A DNA stretch of 24,472 bases from an uncultured Propionivibrio sp. (lineage in GTDB: Bacteria; Pseudomonadota; Gammaproteobacteria; Burkholderiales; Rhodocyclaceae). The DNA lies in contig CALAIL010000059.1 of assembly GCA_937923255.1 (NCBI GenBank), positions 1 through 24,472 of the forward strand. The letters run 5' to 3'. Position numbers and translations under genes: made by a program. This document shows positions 16,099-24,364 of this stretch, piece by piece (the stretch's first letter is position 1; the number at the start of each line of letters is the position of its first letter). The notes under the pieces are model-generated. The model was not told the DNA's origin. It searched no databases and saw nothing but the letters and a program-made list of their open reading frames with translations.

Positions 16099-16744
16099 GC
16101 GTTTCTAGGCGAGTGAATAATCATGGCAAAACAACTGCCCAAAAGGTCATCATCGGAAACTTGCCTAAGCTTTAATCTGCCAACGTTTAGAAAGTAAGGC
16201 AAAAGTCTTTCTCACAGATATGTGCTGAGCGGCCGCAAGTTCGGGAAGCCGACGACGCTAAAATAAATGTTTCCCGGGCGATTGCCTGAGCATGCCGACA
16301 GGGTTTTCGGTTTTATTTTTATCCTGGTGTTGGCCGGTTTTTCTGCTGGCAGACCTCAGCCTTTAAAAACTCGGGAAGACGCAAAGGGATTTTGGTAGAT
16401 TCCAAAAATCAATAATATCCGGATTCAATCAGGGTTTTGTCTAAGATCAGCCCGGAGGCAAAGATAGCGGCAGAGACACCGAAATTGACCCAAGGTCGGA
16501 GTGCGTGTTAACGCGCCTGGTGCTTCTGCAGGCTGGTGCAGTGAAAGCACATGAAGCGCGATAGAGGTACCGAGAATCGCGGCGCTGCTTGTCGTTACTC
16601 TCCGCGGCGGAGATGGTTTCCTGTGACTGCCTTGCCATTGGGGTACTGCTAGGATCACCGGTAAGGAGTTGCGCCCACTTGTTTCCGGAATTTCCCTGGC
16701 TTGTATACGTTCGGGCGGGTTTTAGTGGTACGGGGCGCGGGGTA
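16099..16744. other. Gene-poor, apparently decayed region
   Basis: No frame in these 646 bases resembles a protein I know. The first ~300 bases are clearly AT-richer than their neighbours and carry stops in every frame. Minus-strand frames at 16425-16752 are open but look like compositional shadows. A small stem CCGA/TCGG followed by a T-rich run lies at about 16293-16320 and might end transcription from the rml operon. The stretch follows the broken gspF-like gene and may be remnant DNA from a deletion or insertion. Confidence 0.5.
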
Positions 16745-17512
16745 CTAAACATGTCGGTTTGCGGCGGGGCGCGGAGGCGCTGGTTTTCGCAGGGCGCTGA
16801 ACGCGCCGATTTCCCACTCGCGCAAGGCGATCAGCATGCCCGTGCCGTGGCGTTTGGGCAGGGGCGAAGCGAGGCTTTCTTCGTGCAGCTCGGCGAATTT
16901 CTGGCGCAGCCGGCGCATTTCCGTCTGCATTCTGGCGATGGCGGCATCGGTCAGCATGGCGTGGGAAAAAGCCATGACGGCGTTTTCGCCGGCAAACTCG
17001 CCGGAGAGAAAGTCATGCATGCCGTGTTCGCGGAAGTAGGTGCGGATCGGCCCGTGCGGCAGCCAGTCAAAGTCGCGGGCGACGTTCAGGCGAATGCGGT
17101 TGCCGGGCATCAGCGTGATCAGCCGCAGGCGGTCAAGCCGGACGAGCCGCCCGATGCATTCGGCTTCGCTGATTTGGTAGCGCTCGACGATGTCGGCGAT
17201 TTCCCACTGGTTGAGCGCACAGACGGCGACGAGCAGGAGCTTTGCGTCGGAAACCAGTTCCTTTTCCTGTACTGCGCTCAGCGTGTGCAGGCGTTTTTCC
17301 GCCACCGCCGCTTCCTGCGCCAGTTCGGCGAGCGTGTGGCCGAGCAGATGCGCGATGTCGACGATCCGGTCGAGGCTGAAGCGCCCGGAAGCGAACAGGC
17401 GCTTGACGCTGGCTTCTGACAGATGCAGCGCCTGCCCCAGATCGCGGTAAGTCATGCCCTGGATTTTGAGGCGGCGTTTGAGCGTGTTGACGAGCTGACG
17501 GGTTTCATTCAT
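16745..17512 (-). CDS. Helix-turn-helix transcriptional regulator (XRE-like)
   Basis: A 255-residue predicted DNA-binding protein. Residues of about 20-55 form a Cro/C1-type helix-turn-helix (YRDLGQALHLSEASVKRLF, then FSLDRIVDIAHLLG). Residues of about 85-145 look like a second, winged-helix-like or ligand-sensing segment with WEIADIVERYQISEAECIGRL followed by RLRLITLMPGNRIRLN. The C-terminus (about 175-215) is likely helical or coiled-coil. I chose the second ATG (17512) because AAGG lies eight bases before it; the ATG at 17521 is only three bases from that site. It is divergent from the lipid operon across an AT-rich 127-base spacer, so it probably controls that operon and itself. The effector is unknown. 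Confidence 0.8.
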   Translation of the reverse strand: MNETRQLVNTLKRRLKIQGMTYRDLGQALHLSEASVKRLFASGRFSLDRIVDIAHLLGHTLAELAQEAAVAEKRLHTLSAVQEKELVSDAKLLLVAVCALNQWEIADIVERYQISEAECIGRLVRLDRLRLITLMPGNRIRLNVARDFDWLPHGPIRTYFREHGMHDFLSGEFAGENAVMAFSHAMLTDAAIARMQTEMRRLRQKFAELHEESLASPLPKRHGTGMLIALREWEIGAFSALRKPAPPRPAANRHV

Positions 17513-17542
17513 GGCATGCACCTTAAAAAGTCTCGATATTTA

Positions 17543-17585
17543 ATACTAAATAAGATTATACCTAATACGAATAATGAATTAGTAT
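17543..17585. promoter_or_regulatory. AT-rich divergent promoter region with inverted repeat
   Basis: The spacer between the regulator and the lipid operon is strikingly AT-rich compared with the rest of the window. ATACTAA (17543-17549) and TTAGTAT (17579-17585) form an inverted repeat with centres 36 bases apart, and a related CTAATAC element lies between at about 17562-17568. This layout fits paired half-sites for the adjacent regulator overlapping divergent -10 boxes. No unambiguous -35/-10 pair was identified. Confidence 0.45.
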
Positions 17586-17639
17586 CTTTTTAATCTCCCT
17601 TTTGGCATTCTGAGCGCACCTTGTTTTAGGAGAACAATG

Positions 17640-18428
17640 ATGAAAAACATCGCTCGATGCCTGCCCTGGGCGGCGCTGTGCGCCCTGCTGCTGGCCGCAC
17701 TGTTCCACGGGCCGGTTGGCCAGTTGCCTCATTACCATGATTTTGCCGACCAGACGCCGGTGCTGGGAATTCCCCATGCGCGGGATGTCGTTTCCAACCT
17801 GGGCTTTGCCCTTGTCGCGCTCTGGGGCTGGGCGCGGCTGAGAAGCGGGGAGGGTTTCCGCGCGCTGGGCGGCGGCGCGCCGGGCTACCGGCTGTTTCTA
17901 ACCGCCCTGTTGCTGACGGCGTTCGGCTCGGCCTGGTATCACTTGGCGCCGGATAACGCCCGCCTGATCTGGGATCGGCTGCCCATCGCGCTTGCCTGCG
18001 CCGGCCTGCTGGCGGGGGTTTGGGGCGAAACACACGCGGAGAGCGGGCGCAGCGGTGCTTTGCTGAGCGCGCTGCTGGCGGTTTTCGCCGTGTTCAGCGT
18101 GTTCTGGTGGTATGCCACGGAATTGCGCGGGCAGGGCGACCTGCGCTGCTACCTGCTGCTGCAAATCGCGCCTTTCGTTCTGGTGCCGATGTGGCAATGG
18201 CTGCGCGGCCGTCCGGCGGCCGAGCGTCGTGCATTTGGCATGGCTTTGCTACTATACGCCGCAGCCAAAGCGGCCGAGCTGTACGACCACGAAATCGGCC
18301 GTCTGCTTGGCGGGCTGACCGGCCATACGCTCAAGCATCTGCTGGCAACGGCCGCCGCCGGCGTCATTGTGGCCGACCTGGTGCGGCGATCCCATCAGCC
18401 AGCCTGCCCGTCAGAAACAAAGAAATAA
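17640..18428 (+). CDS. Ceramidase-like membrane hydrolase (CREST superfamily)
   Basis: A 262-residue protein with about seven membrane helices. It shows the CREST (alkaline ceramidase/PAQR) metal-site pattern: Ser97 and His101 in GSAWYHL, Asp112 in IWDRLP, and His229 and His233 in HTLKH. In this superfamily these residues bind zinc and cleave an amide in ceramides or related lipids. The N-terminal HDFADQ and ARDVVSNLGF segments also match bacterial ceramidase-family proteins. The ATG at 17640 has AGGAG seven bases upstream; the ATG at 17637 is three bases closer and also possible. It is first in an operon with aas 28 bases downstream, suggesting that the lipid product is reacylated. The true substrate is unknown, since most bacteria lack sphingolipids. 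Confidence 0.75.
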   Translation: MKNIARCLPWAALCALLLAALFHGPVGQLPHYHDFADQTPVLGIPHARDVVSNLGFALVALWGWARLRSGEGFRALGGGAPGYRLFLTALLLTAFGSAWYHLAPDNARLIWDRLPIALACAGLLAGVWGETHAESGRSGALLSALLAVFAVFSVFWWYATELRGQGDLRCYLLLQIAPFVLVPMWQWLRGRPAAERRAFGMALLLYAAAKAAELYDHEIGRLLGGLTGHTLKHLLATAAAGVIVADLVRRSHQPACPSETKK

Positions 18429-18456
18429 CGAGAGACAGAAAAAGAAAGGAACTCCC

Positions 18457-20697
18457 ATGCTCAAAGCCTTGCTGCGCTTTGTAATGAAAGCCCTGTTTCG
18501 TGTCGAACTACAGGGTGACACCGCAGTATTTACCAATGAGAGAACGCTGATAGTGGCCAATCACGAATCGTTCCTCGACGGCCTGCTGATGGGGTTGATG
18601 ATGCCGGTCGATGCCGTATTCGTCATTCATTCGCAAATTGCGGCGCGCCCGTTTTTCCGCTTCCTGCTGCGCTTTGTGCCGCATTTGACGGTCGAATCCA
18701 CCAGCCCGCTGGCCATGAAGCAGATCGTCAAGCTGGTGGAAACCGGCCAGCCGGTGGTGATTTTTCCCGAAGGGCGCATCACCAAAACCGGCTCGCTGAT
18801 GAAGGTCTATGACGGTGCCGCCTTCGTGGCCGCCCGAACCGGCGCAACCGTTGTTCCCGTGCGCATCGACGGGGCCGCGCGCAGCTATTTTGGCCGGCTG
18901 GCGGGCATCTATCCGCGCAAGCTGTTCCCGAAGGTGACGATGACGGTACTGCCGCGCCGCGCGATTCCCATGCCCGATTTGCCTTCTGCCAAAGAACGCC
19001 GCCGCCGCGCCGGCGAGCTGATGCGCCATATCCTGCTCGACATGCTGGTAGCGACGCGGCCGCAGCGCACGCTGTTCGAGGCGTTCCTCGAAGGCCGCTC
19101 GATTTTCGGCGCACAGTACAAGCTGGTCGAAGATATTCGCCTCGTCGAGGAATCCTACGGCTCGCTGCTCAAAATGTCGCTCGGCCTGTCGCGCATCACT
19201 GGCCGGCTGAGCCAGCCCGGCGAAATCGTCGGCCTGCTCATGCCTAACGCCGCGCCCGCCATGGGGCTGATTCTGGCGCTGTCAATCGGCAGGCGCGTGC
19301 CGGCGCTGCTTAACTACACGGCTGGCGCGGACGGCATGCGCTCGGCCTGCGTCGCAGCCGGCATCAAAACCGTCATCGCTTCGCGCGGCTTCATCGAAAA
19401 AGCGCGCCTGACGGCGACGGTTGCGCAGCTGGCCGAGGCGGGAGCGATTCGGGTTGTCTATGTCGAAGACTTCCGCGCGCAGATCACCTCGGCCGACAAG
19501 CTCTGGCTGCTTTGGCGCATGTATTTCCCCGCCGGCGCGGCCGTGCCGCAAACGCCCGACGACCCCGCCGTGGTGCTGTTTACTTCCGGCTCCGAGGGCA
19601 AGCCCAAAGGTGTCGTGCATTCGCACAATTCGCTGCTTTCCAACGTTGCGCAGATTCGCGCCGTCGCCGACTTTACGCCGCACGACAAGTTCATGATGGC
19701 GCTGCCGCTGTTCCACTCCTTCGGCCTCACCTGCGGCGTGCTGCTGCCGCTGGTGGCCGGCTGCAAGGTGTTTCTCTACCCCAGCCCGTTGCACTACCGC
19801 ATCATTCCGGAGATCGTTTATGACCGCGACTGCACCGTGCTGTTCGGGACGTCTACCTTCCTCGGCAACTACGGCAAGTACGCGCATCCCTACGATTTCG
19901 GGCGGTTGCGCTACGTCGTTGCCGGCGCGGAAAAACTTTCCGAAGAAGTGCGCCGCCTATGGATTGAGAAGTTCGGCATCCGCATTCTGGAGGGCTACGG
20001 CGTGACCGAATGTGCGCCGGTCGTCGCCGTCAATGTGCCCATGGCCTGCAAGATCGGCACGGTCGGCCAGCTTCTGCCCGGCATCGAACAGGTGCTGGAG
20101 CCAGTGCCCGGCATCGATAACGGCGGCGCGCTGTACGTGAAGGGGCCGAACGTGATGAAGGGCTATCTGCTCTACGACCAGCCCGGCGTGATTCAGCCGC
20201 CGGCCGCCAAGGGCGCGGGCTGGTACGCAACGGGCGACATCGTGACGATCGACGATGAAGGCTTTGTGACCATTCGCGGGCGCATCAAGCGCTTTGCCAA
20301 GATTGCCGGTGAAATGATTTCGCTCGAAGTCGTCGAGAAGAACGCGGCCGACGCCGCGCCAGGCTTTACCCACGCCGCATCAACGCGCAGCGACGCGGCC
20401 AAGGGCGAGGCGCTGGTGCTGTTCACCACGGCGCCCGCGCTCACGCGCGAGCAGCTGCTCGCCGCTGCCAAGGCCGCCGGTTCGCCGGAACTCTCGGTGC
20501 CGCGCCTTATCCGCCATGTGGCGGCCATTCCGCTGCTCGGCTCCGGCAAAACCGATTACGTCACGCTCAAGCGCATGGCCGAGGAGAGCGCAGGCGATGA
20601 GGGCGGTAAAAATAGTGGGAACGGTGAAAGCAGTGAGAGTGGACAAAGCACACCAAGCGACCCCTCCGCCCGGAGCGCAGCCACTGCCGGCGCCTGA
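18457..20697 (+). CDS. aas: Bifunctional 2-acylglycerophosphoethanolamine acyltransferase / acyl-ACP synthetase Aas
   Basis: A 746-residue inner-membrane enzyme (E. coli Aas has 719). The N-terminal PlsC-type domain has NHESFLD with His36 and Asp41, the same numbers as in E. coli, and IFPEGR at about 102-107. The rest is an AMP-forming acyl-ligase domain: LFTSGSEGKPKG near residue 373-385, GYGVTECAPVV, and GWYATGD followed by the RIKRFAKIAGEMISLE hinge. It loads fatty acid on bound ACP and reacylates lysophospholipid. The ATG at 18457 has AAAGGA six bases upstream. Oddly, the C-terminal ~35 residues are low-complexity Ser/Gly/Glu/Ala. The flippase gene follows after 26 bases, as lplT and aas are neighbours in E. 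coli. Confidence 0.93.
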   Translation: MLKALLRFVMKALFRVELQGDTAVFTNERTLIVANHESFLDGLLMGLMMPVDAVFVIHSQIAARPFFRFLLRFVPHLTVESTSPLAMKQIVKLVETGQPVVIFPEGRITKTGSLMKVYDGAAFVAARTGATVVPVRIDGAARSYFGRLAGIYPRKLFPKVTMTVLPRRAIPMPDLPSAKERRRRAGELMRHILLDMLVATRPQRTLFEAFLEGRSIFGAQYKLVEDIRLVEESYGSLLKMSLGLSRITGRLSQPGEIVGLLMPNAAPAMGLILALSIGRRVPALLNYTAGADGMRSACVAAGIKTVIASRGFIEKARLTATVAQLAEAGAIRVVYVEDFRAQITSADKLWLLWRMYFPAGAAVPQTPDDPAVVLFTSGSEGKPKGVVHSHNSLLSNVAQIRAVADFTPHDKFMMALPLFHSFGLTCGVLLPLVAGCKVFLYPSPLHYRIIPEIVYDRDCTVLFGTSTFLGNYGKYAHPYDFGRLRYVVAGAEKLSEEVRRLWIEKFGIRILEGYGVTECAPVVAVNVPMACKIGTVGQLLPGIEQVLEPVPGIDNGGALYVKGPNVMKGYLLYDQPGVIQPPAAKGAGWYATGDIVTIDDEGFVTIRGRIKRFAKIAGEMISLEVVEKNAADAAPGFTHAASTRSDAAKGEALVLFTTAPALTREQLLAAAKAAGSPELSVPRLIRHVAAIPLLGSGKTDYVTLKRMAEESAGDEGGKNSGNGESSESGQSTPSDPSARSAATAGA

Positions 20698-20723
20698 GCA
20701 AACACACTGGAGAAATCATCACC

Positions 20724-22685
20724 ATGAGTAACCAGTTTCAACTGATGCGCGAGCAGCGCTTCCGTCCCTTCTTTTTCACCCAGTTTCTCGGCGCGTTTAA
20801 CGACAATGTGTTCAAGACGGCACTGATTACGCTGGTTACTTTCCGCGCCGGGCAGCTCACCACGCTGGACGGCAAGATGCTGGCGACCCTGCTGCCCGGC
20901 CTGTTCATCCTGCCGTTCTTTCTCTTTTCGGCAACCAGCGGGCAGATCGCCGACAAATACGAAAAATCGATGCTGGTGCGCCTGACCAAATGCCTCGAAA
21001 TCGGCATCATGCTGCTGGCTGCCTGGGGCTTCATGGCCCGCAGCTTCTGGCCGCTTGTTGCCGCCCTGTTTCTGATGGGCGCGCAATCGACGCTGTTCGG
21101 CCCGGTCAAGTACGCCTATCTGCCGCAGCATCTGCGCGAGGAAGAGCTGATCGGCGGCAACGGCATGGTCGAAATGGGCACCTTCGTCGCCATCCTGGCC
21201 GGCGAGATTCTCGGCGCGTGGCTGGCAATGGCCAATGACGGCGCACTGCTGACGTCGGCGACGGTTATCGCCGTTGCCGTTGCGGGGTACTGGGTCAGCC
21301 GCGGCGTGCCGCATTCGCCAGCCGCCGACCCCCAGCTGCGCATCAACTGGAATCCGGTGAGCGAAACCTGGCGCAACCTGAAATTTGCGCGCGGCAACCG
21401 CACCGTCTGGCTGTCTCTGCTCGGGACTTCGTGGTTCTGGTTTTACGGGGCAACGATTCTGGCGCAGTTTCCCACCTTCACCAAAGACGTGCTGCACGGC
21501 GATGAAAGCGTTTTCATCCTGCTCCTGACGGTGTTCTCGCTCGGCATCGGCATCGGTTCGCTGCTGTGCGAAAAACTCTCCGGCGGCAAGGTGGAAATCG
21601 GCCTGGTGCCTTTCGGCGCTATCGGCCTGACGGTTTTCGGCGTCGACCTCTACTGGGCGAGCTTGAACGCTGGCGCAGCCAGCCTGCCCGCCGGGCTTGC
21701 CCACGGCGCTTATGATTTTCTGAGCGCACTGGGGCAGGCCACGCACTGGCGCGTGCTGCTGGACATCGCCTTGCTGGGGCTGTTTGGCGGCTTCTACATC
21801 GTGCCGCTCTACGCCCTCATCCAGACGCGCAGCGAGAAAAGCCACCAGTCGCGCATCATCGCCGCCAACAATATTCTCAACGCCCTGTTCATGGTGATTT
21901 CCGCTGTCGTTTCCATGGCGCTGTTCGCGCTGGGGCTGTCGATTCCGCAGCTCTTTCTGGCAACGGCGCTATTCAACATCGTCGTGGCGGCGTACATCTA
22001 CCGCCTGGTGCCGGAGTTCCTCATCCGCTTCGTCGTCTGGCTGCTCGTTCATTCTGTCTACCGGCTGGAGAAACGGGGTATTGAGCGCGTGCCGGAAAGC
22101 GGCGGCGCGCTGCTGGTCAGCAACCATACCAGCCTTGCCGATGTCCTTCTGATTACGGCCGCCAGTGTCCGCCCGCCGCGTTTTGCCATCGACCCGAGGC
22201 ACTTTGCGCGGCCGCTGCTCGGCGCCGTGCTGCGTGAAGGCCGGGCGATCCCTTTGCCCGGTGAGGCCGGTCAGGCCGGCGAGGCCGCAAGAAACGGCGC
22301 ACCGTCGGTGGCCATGCAGACGGCGCAAGCCGCCATCGAATCGGCGCTGGCTGCCGGTGAAATCGTAGTCGTTTTTCCCGAAACCGGCGCTGAGGCCGAC
22401 GGGCAAGTGCGTCCCTTCTGCCCGTGGTTTGCGGCGTTGCTCGAGGCGCTGCGCGCGCGGCATCCGGCAACGCCGGTGCTTCCTCTGGCGCTGCATGGGC
22501 TGGAGGACAGCGCCTTCGCCGCTGCCCGTCTGCGCCTTGGTCAGCGCCTGGCGCGGCTGCGCCCGTTCCGCCGGGTTGCCGTCACGATCGGCGCGCCGCA
22601 GGCTGCCTCGGCGGCGGCCGCTGAATCCGTGCGGCAGGCGTTGTGTTTCCTGGCCGATGCCCAAACCGTACAATCCCGATCATGA
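20724..22685 (+). CDS. LplT-like lysophospholipid transporter fused to a PlsC-type acyltransferase
   Basis: A 653-residue fusion. Residues 1 to about 425 are a major-facilitator protein like LplT (397 residues in E. coli), which flips lysophospholipids inward: FTQFLGAFNDNVFK near the start, SGQIADKYEKS, and MGAQSTLFGPVKYAYLPQ. Residues of about 440-650 are an acyltransferase: SNHTSLAD gives the catalytic His468 and Asp473, and a later strand reads VVFPETGAEADG where the family usually has FPEGTRS, so the Gly is displaced. The ATG at 20724 has GGAGA ten bases upstream. The gene lies between aas and the DUF3750 gene, all within 30-base gaps. The pair thus encodes two acyltransferase domains; the second may differ in acyl donor or position. 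Confidence 0.88.
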   Translation: MSNQFQLMREQRFRPFFFTQFLGAFNDNVFKTALITLVTFRAGQLTTLDGKMLATLLPGLFILPFFLFSATSGQIADKYEKSMLVRLTKCLEIGIMLLAAWGFMARSFWPLVAALFLMGAQSTLFGPVKYAYLPQHLREEELIGGNGMVEMGTFVAILAGEILGAWLAMANDGALLTSATVIAVAVAGYWVSRGVPHSPAADPQLRINWNPVSETWRNLKFARGNRTVWLSLLGTSWFWFYGATILAQFPTFTKDVLHGDESVFILLLTVFSLGIGIGSLLCEKLSGGKVEIGLVPFGAIGLTVFGVDLYWASLNAGAASLPAGLAHGAYDFLSALGQATHWRVLLDIALLGLFGGFYIVPLYALIQTRSEKSHQSRIIAANNILNALFMVISAVVSMALFALGLSIPQLFLATALFNIVVAAYIYRLVPEFLIRFVVWLLVHSVYRLEKRGIERVPESGGALLVSNHTSLADVLLITAASVRPPRFAIDPRHFARPLLGAVLREGRAIPLPGEAGQAGEAARNGAPSVAMQTAQAAIESALAAGEIVVVFPETGAEADGQVRPFCPWFAALLEALRARHPATPVLPLALHGLEDSAFAAARLRLGQRLARLRPFRRVAVTIGAPQAASAAAAESVRQALCFLADAQTVQSRS

Positions 22686-22703
22686 TGGGTCAGTGAATTT
22701 TTC

Positions 22704-23471
22704 ATGAAACGCTTTGCAAAAATGTTTTTGCGCGCGCTCAAGGGGGCGGGCGTGGTTTTCGCCCTGAGCTTTGGCGCCGCGCTGCTGCTGGGCGGCGGGC
22801 TGTCCGCCTGGCACAACGACGGCCGGCGCCTCGACTGGCGTGCGATGCCGCGCCGCTCGGCGGGACTGGCGCCCGACCCGAAAAAGCACGTCGACACGGC
22901 CATCGTGCAGGTGTACGTCGCGCCCACCTATGGCTGGCGGGGCTACGTAGCCGTGCATCCGTGGCTGATCTACAAGCGGGCGGGGCAGACGGCGTTCACC
23001 CGCTACGAAGTCATAGGCTGGGGCGGCGGCAGCGTCGTCAAGCGTAACGCCGACCTGCCCGATGCCTTTTGGGCCGGCAAGCGACCGCGCCTGCTCATCG
23101 AGCATCGCGGTGCGGGCGTCGAGGCGATGATCAACCGCATTGAGGCGGCCGTCCGCAGTTACCCCTATCCGCGCGAGTACCGCAGCTATCCCGGCCCCAA
23201 CAGCAACACCTTCATCGCGCACATTGGCCGCGAAACGCCGGCGCTGGCGCTCGATCTGCCGGCCAACGCCATTGGCAAGGACTACCGGCCGCTTGCCCAT
23301 CCGTTCGGGCGCTCGCCCAGCGGCAGCGGCGGACAGGTTTCTCTGCTGGGCATGCTTGGCCTGAGCGTCGGGCCGGAAGAGGGCTTTGAAGCCAACGTGC
23401 TGGGGCTCAATTTCGGCATCGACGTCCGGCCGCTCGGCCTGCGTTTGCCTTTCGCCGGACGGCTGCCGTGA
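22704..23471 (+). CDS. DUF3750 family membrane-anchored protein
   Basis: A 255-residue protein of unknown function resembling DUF3750. One N-terminal membrane helix (about residues 14-36) would anchor a periplasmic domain. Visible conserved stretches are the AIVQVYVAPTYGWRGYVAVHPW strand with two candidate polar active-site residues, the RYEVIGWG segment, LIEHRG, and the YPGPNSNTFIAHI motif near residue 165-178, which looks like a catalytic or binding loop. No function is established to my knowledge. It begins 18 bases past the flippase fusion without a clear ribosome site, so it is probably translationally coupled in the same operon. Its place suggests a role in envelope lipid turnover, which is an inference from context only. 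Confidence 0.78.
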   Translation: MKRFAKMFLRALKGAGVVFALSFGAALLLGGGLSAWHNDGRRLDWRAMPRRSAGLAPDPKKHVDTAIVQVYVAPTYGWRGYVAVHPWLIYKRAGQTAFTRYEVIGWGGGSVVKRNADLPDAFWAGKRPRLLIEHRGAGVEAMINRIEAAVRSYPYPREYRSYPGPNSNTFIAHIGRETPALALDLPANAIGKDYRPLAHPFGRSPSGSGGQVSLLGMLGLSVGPEEGFEANVLGLNFGIDVRPLGLRLPFAGRLP

Positions 23472-23646
23472 CGGCCGGCGACGCGCTGCGGCAGATTTCA
23501 CCGGCGTCCGGCAAAGCGGGTGTTTGCCGCCCAATCAACGGCGTTGCGCGCCCCGGCGCCGCGTCGTATCGTTGCCGCCGCCGAATACGGGCAGGGCGCG
23601 ACAGATCGGTCAGGTTGGGCGAATCGTGACGGATCGCGAACGAAAA

Positions 23647-24348
23647 ATGAACGACAGTAAAATGATGACCCATGCGGCGGCTGCGCCGGGCAGAACGATC
23701 AGGGCGGCGATTTTCGATGCCGACGGCACGCTGATCGACAGCGAAGAACCGGGCATGGAAGTGCTCTACGAACAGGCTGTGCGGATCGGGCTGACGCGCT
23801 CGCGCGAAGAGGCGTTCCGGTGCTTCCGCGGCAGCCGCATGGCCGACTGCGTGGCCTGGATCGCGGCCAACTCGCCGGAAACACAGCCCGCGCGCGATGA
23901 GACTTACTGGACGGACTTTACGCGCCATGTGCGCGAACGGCAGGCCGAGCGTTTTCGTCAATCGCTGCTGCCGATGCCCGGTGCGGAAGCCTTGCTCGCC
24001 GGCCTGCGCATCCCTTTTTGTCTGGCGACAAACGGCCCGCGCCGGAAGATCGATCTGACGCTGGCGCTGACCGGACTCGACCGTTTTTTTGGCGAGCGTG
24101 TCTTTTCAGCCTACGAAAGCGGTTTTTTCAAGCCCGACCCGCGCCTCTTTCTGCTCGCCGCCGAGCACATGGGCGTCGCGCCGGAACACTGCGCCGTCGT
24201 CGAAGATAGCCTGCCGGGCATCGAAGCCGGGCTGGCCGCCGGCATGCAGGTTTTTTCGCTGCACGAGCCGGCCGGACTGCCCGTCCGCCTGACCGAGCGG
24301 GTTACGCATATCGCTGCGCTGGACGAGCTGGCCGCGTACCTGACCTGA
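23647..24348 (+). CDS. HAD superfamily phosphatase (subfamily IA)
   Basis: A 233-residue haloacid dehalogenase-like hydrolase with an alpha-helical cap, similar to phosphoglycolate phosphatase, YieH and beta-phosphoglucomutase types. Motif I is FDADGTLIDSE with the nucleophile and acid/base Asp pair near residues 19-21; motif II is the ATNG threonine near 122; motif III is the Lys of FFKPDPRLF; motif IV is VVEDSLPGIEAG. The substrate, a small phosphate ester, cannot be named. The ATG at 23647 gives a short N-terminus; a GTG at 23626 and an ATG at 23662 are alternatives, and none has a good ribosome site. It lies 175 bases past the DUF3750 gene, so its membership of the lipid operon is uncertain. 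Confidence 0.88.
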   Translation: MNDSKMMTHAAAAPGRTIRAAIFDADGTLIDSEEPGMEVLYEQAVRIGLTRSREEAFRCFRGSRMADCVAWIAANSPETQPARDETYWTDFTRHVRERQAERFRQSLLPMPGAEALLAGLRIPFCLATNGPRRKIDLTLALTGLDRFFGERVFSAYESGFFKPDPRLFLLAAEHMGVAPEHCAVVEDSLPGIEAGLAAGMQVFSLHEPAGLPVRLTERVTHIAALDELAAYLT

Positions 24349-24364
24349 AGCGCGCTCCTGCTTG

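Noticed and set aside
16425..16752. Overlapping minus-strand frames past the regulator gene
   Set aside because: No ribosome site, no recognised domain, and composition like random translated DNA. A degraded gene remnant cannot be excluded.
16705..16752. GGTACGGGGCGCGGGGTAC as a terminator of the regulator gene
   Set aside because: The G-rich arms do not pair with each other, so no stable stem forms, and no T run follows.
20556..21845. 429-codon open frame on the minus strand opposite the LplT fusion gene
   Set aside because: It is antisense to a clear LplT/acyltransferase gene, is rich in Gln, Arg, Ala and His as GC-rich antisense frames are, and shows no domain or ribosome site.
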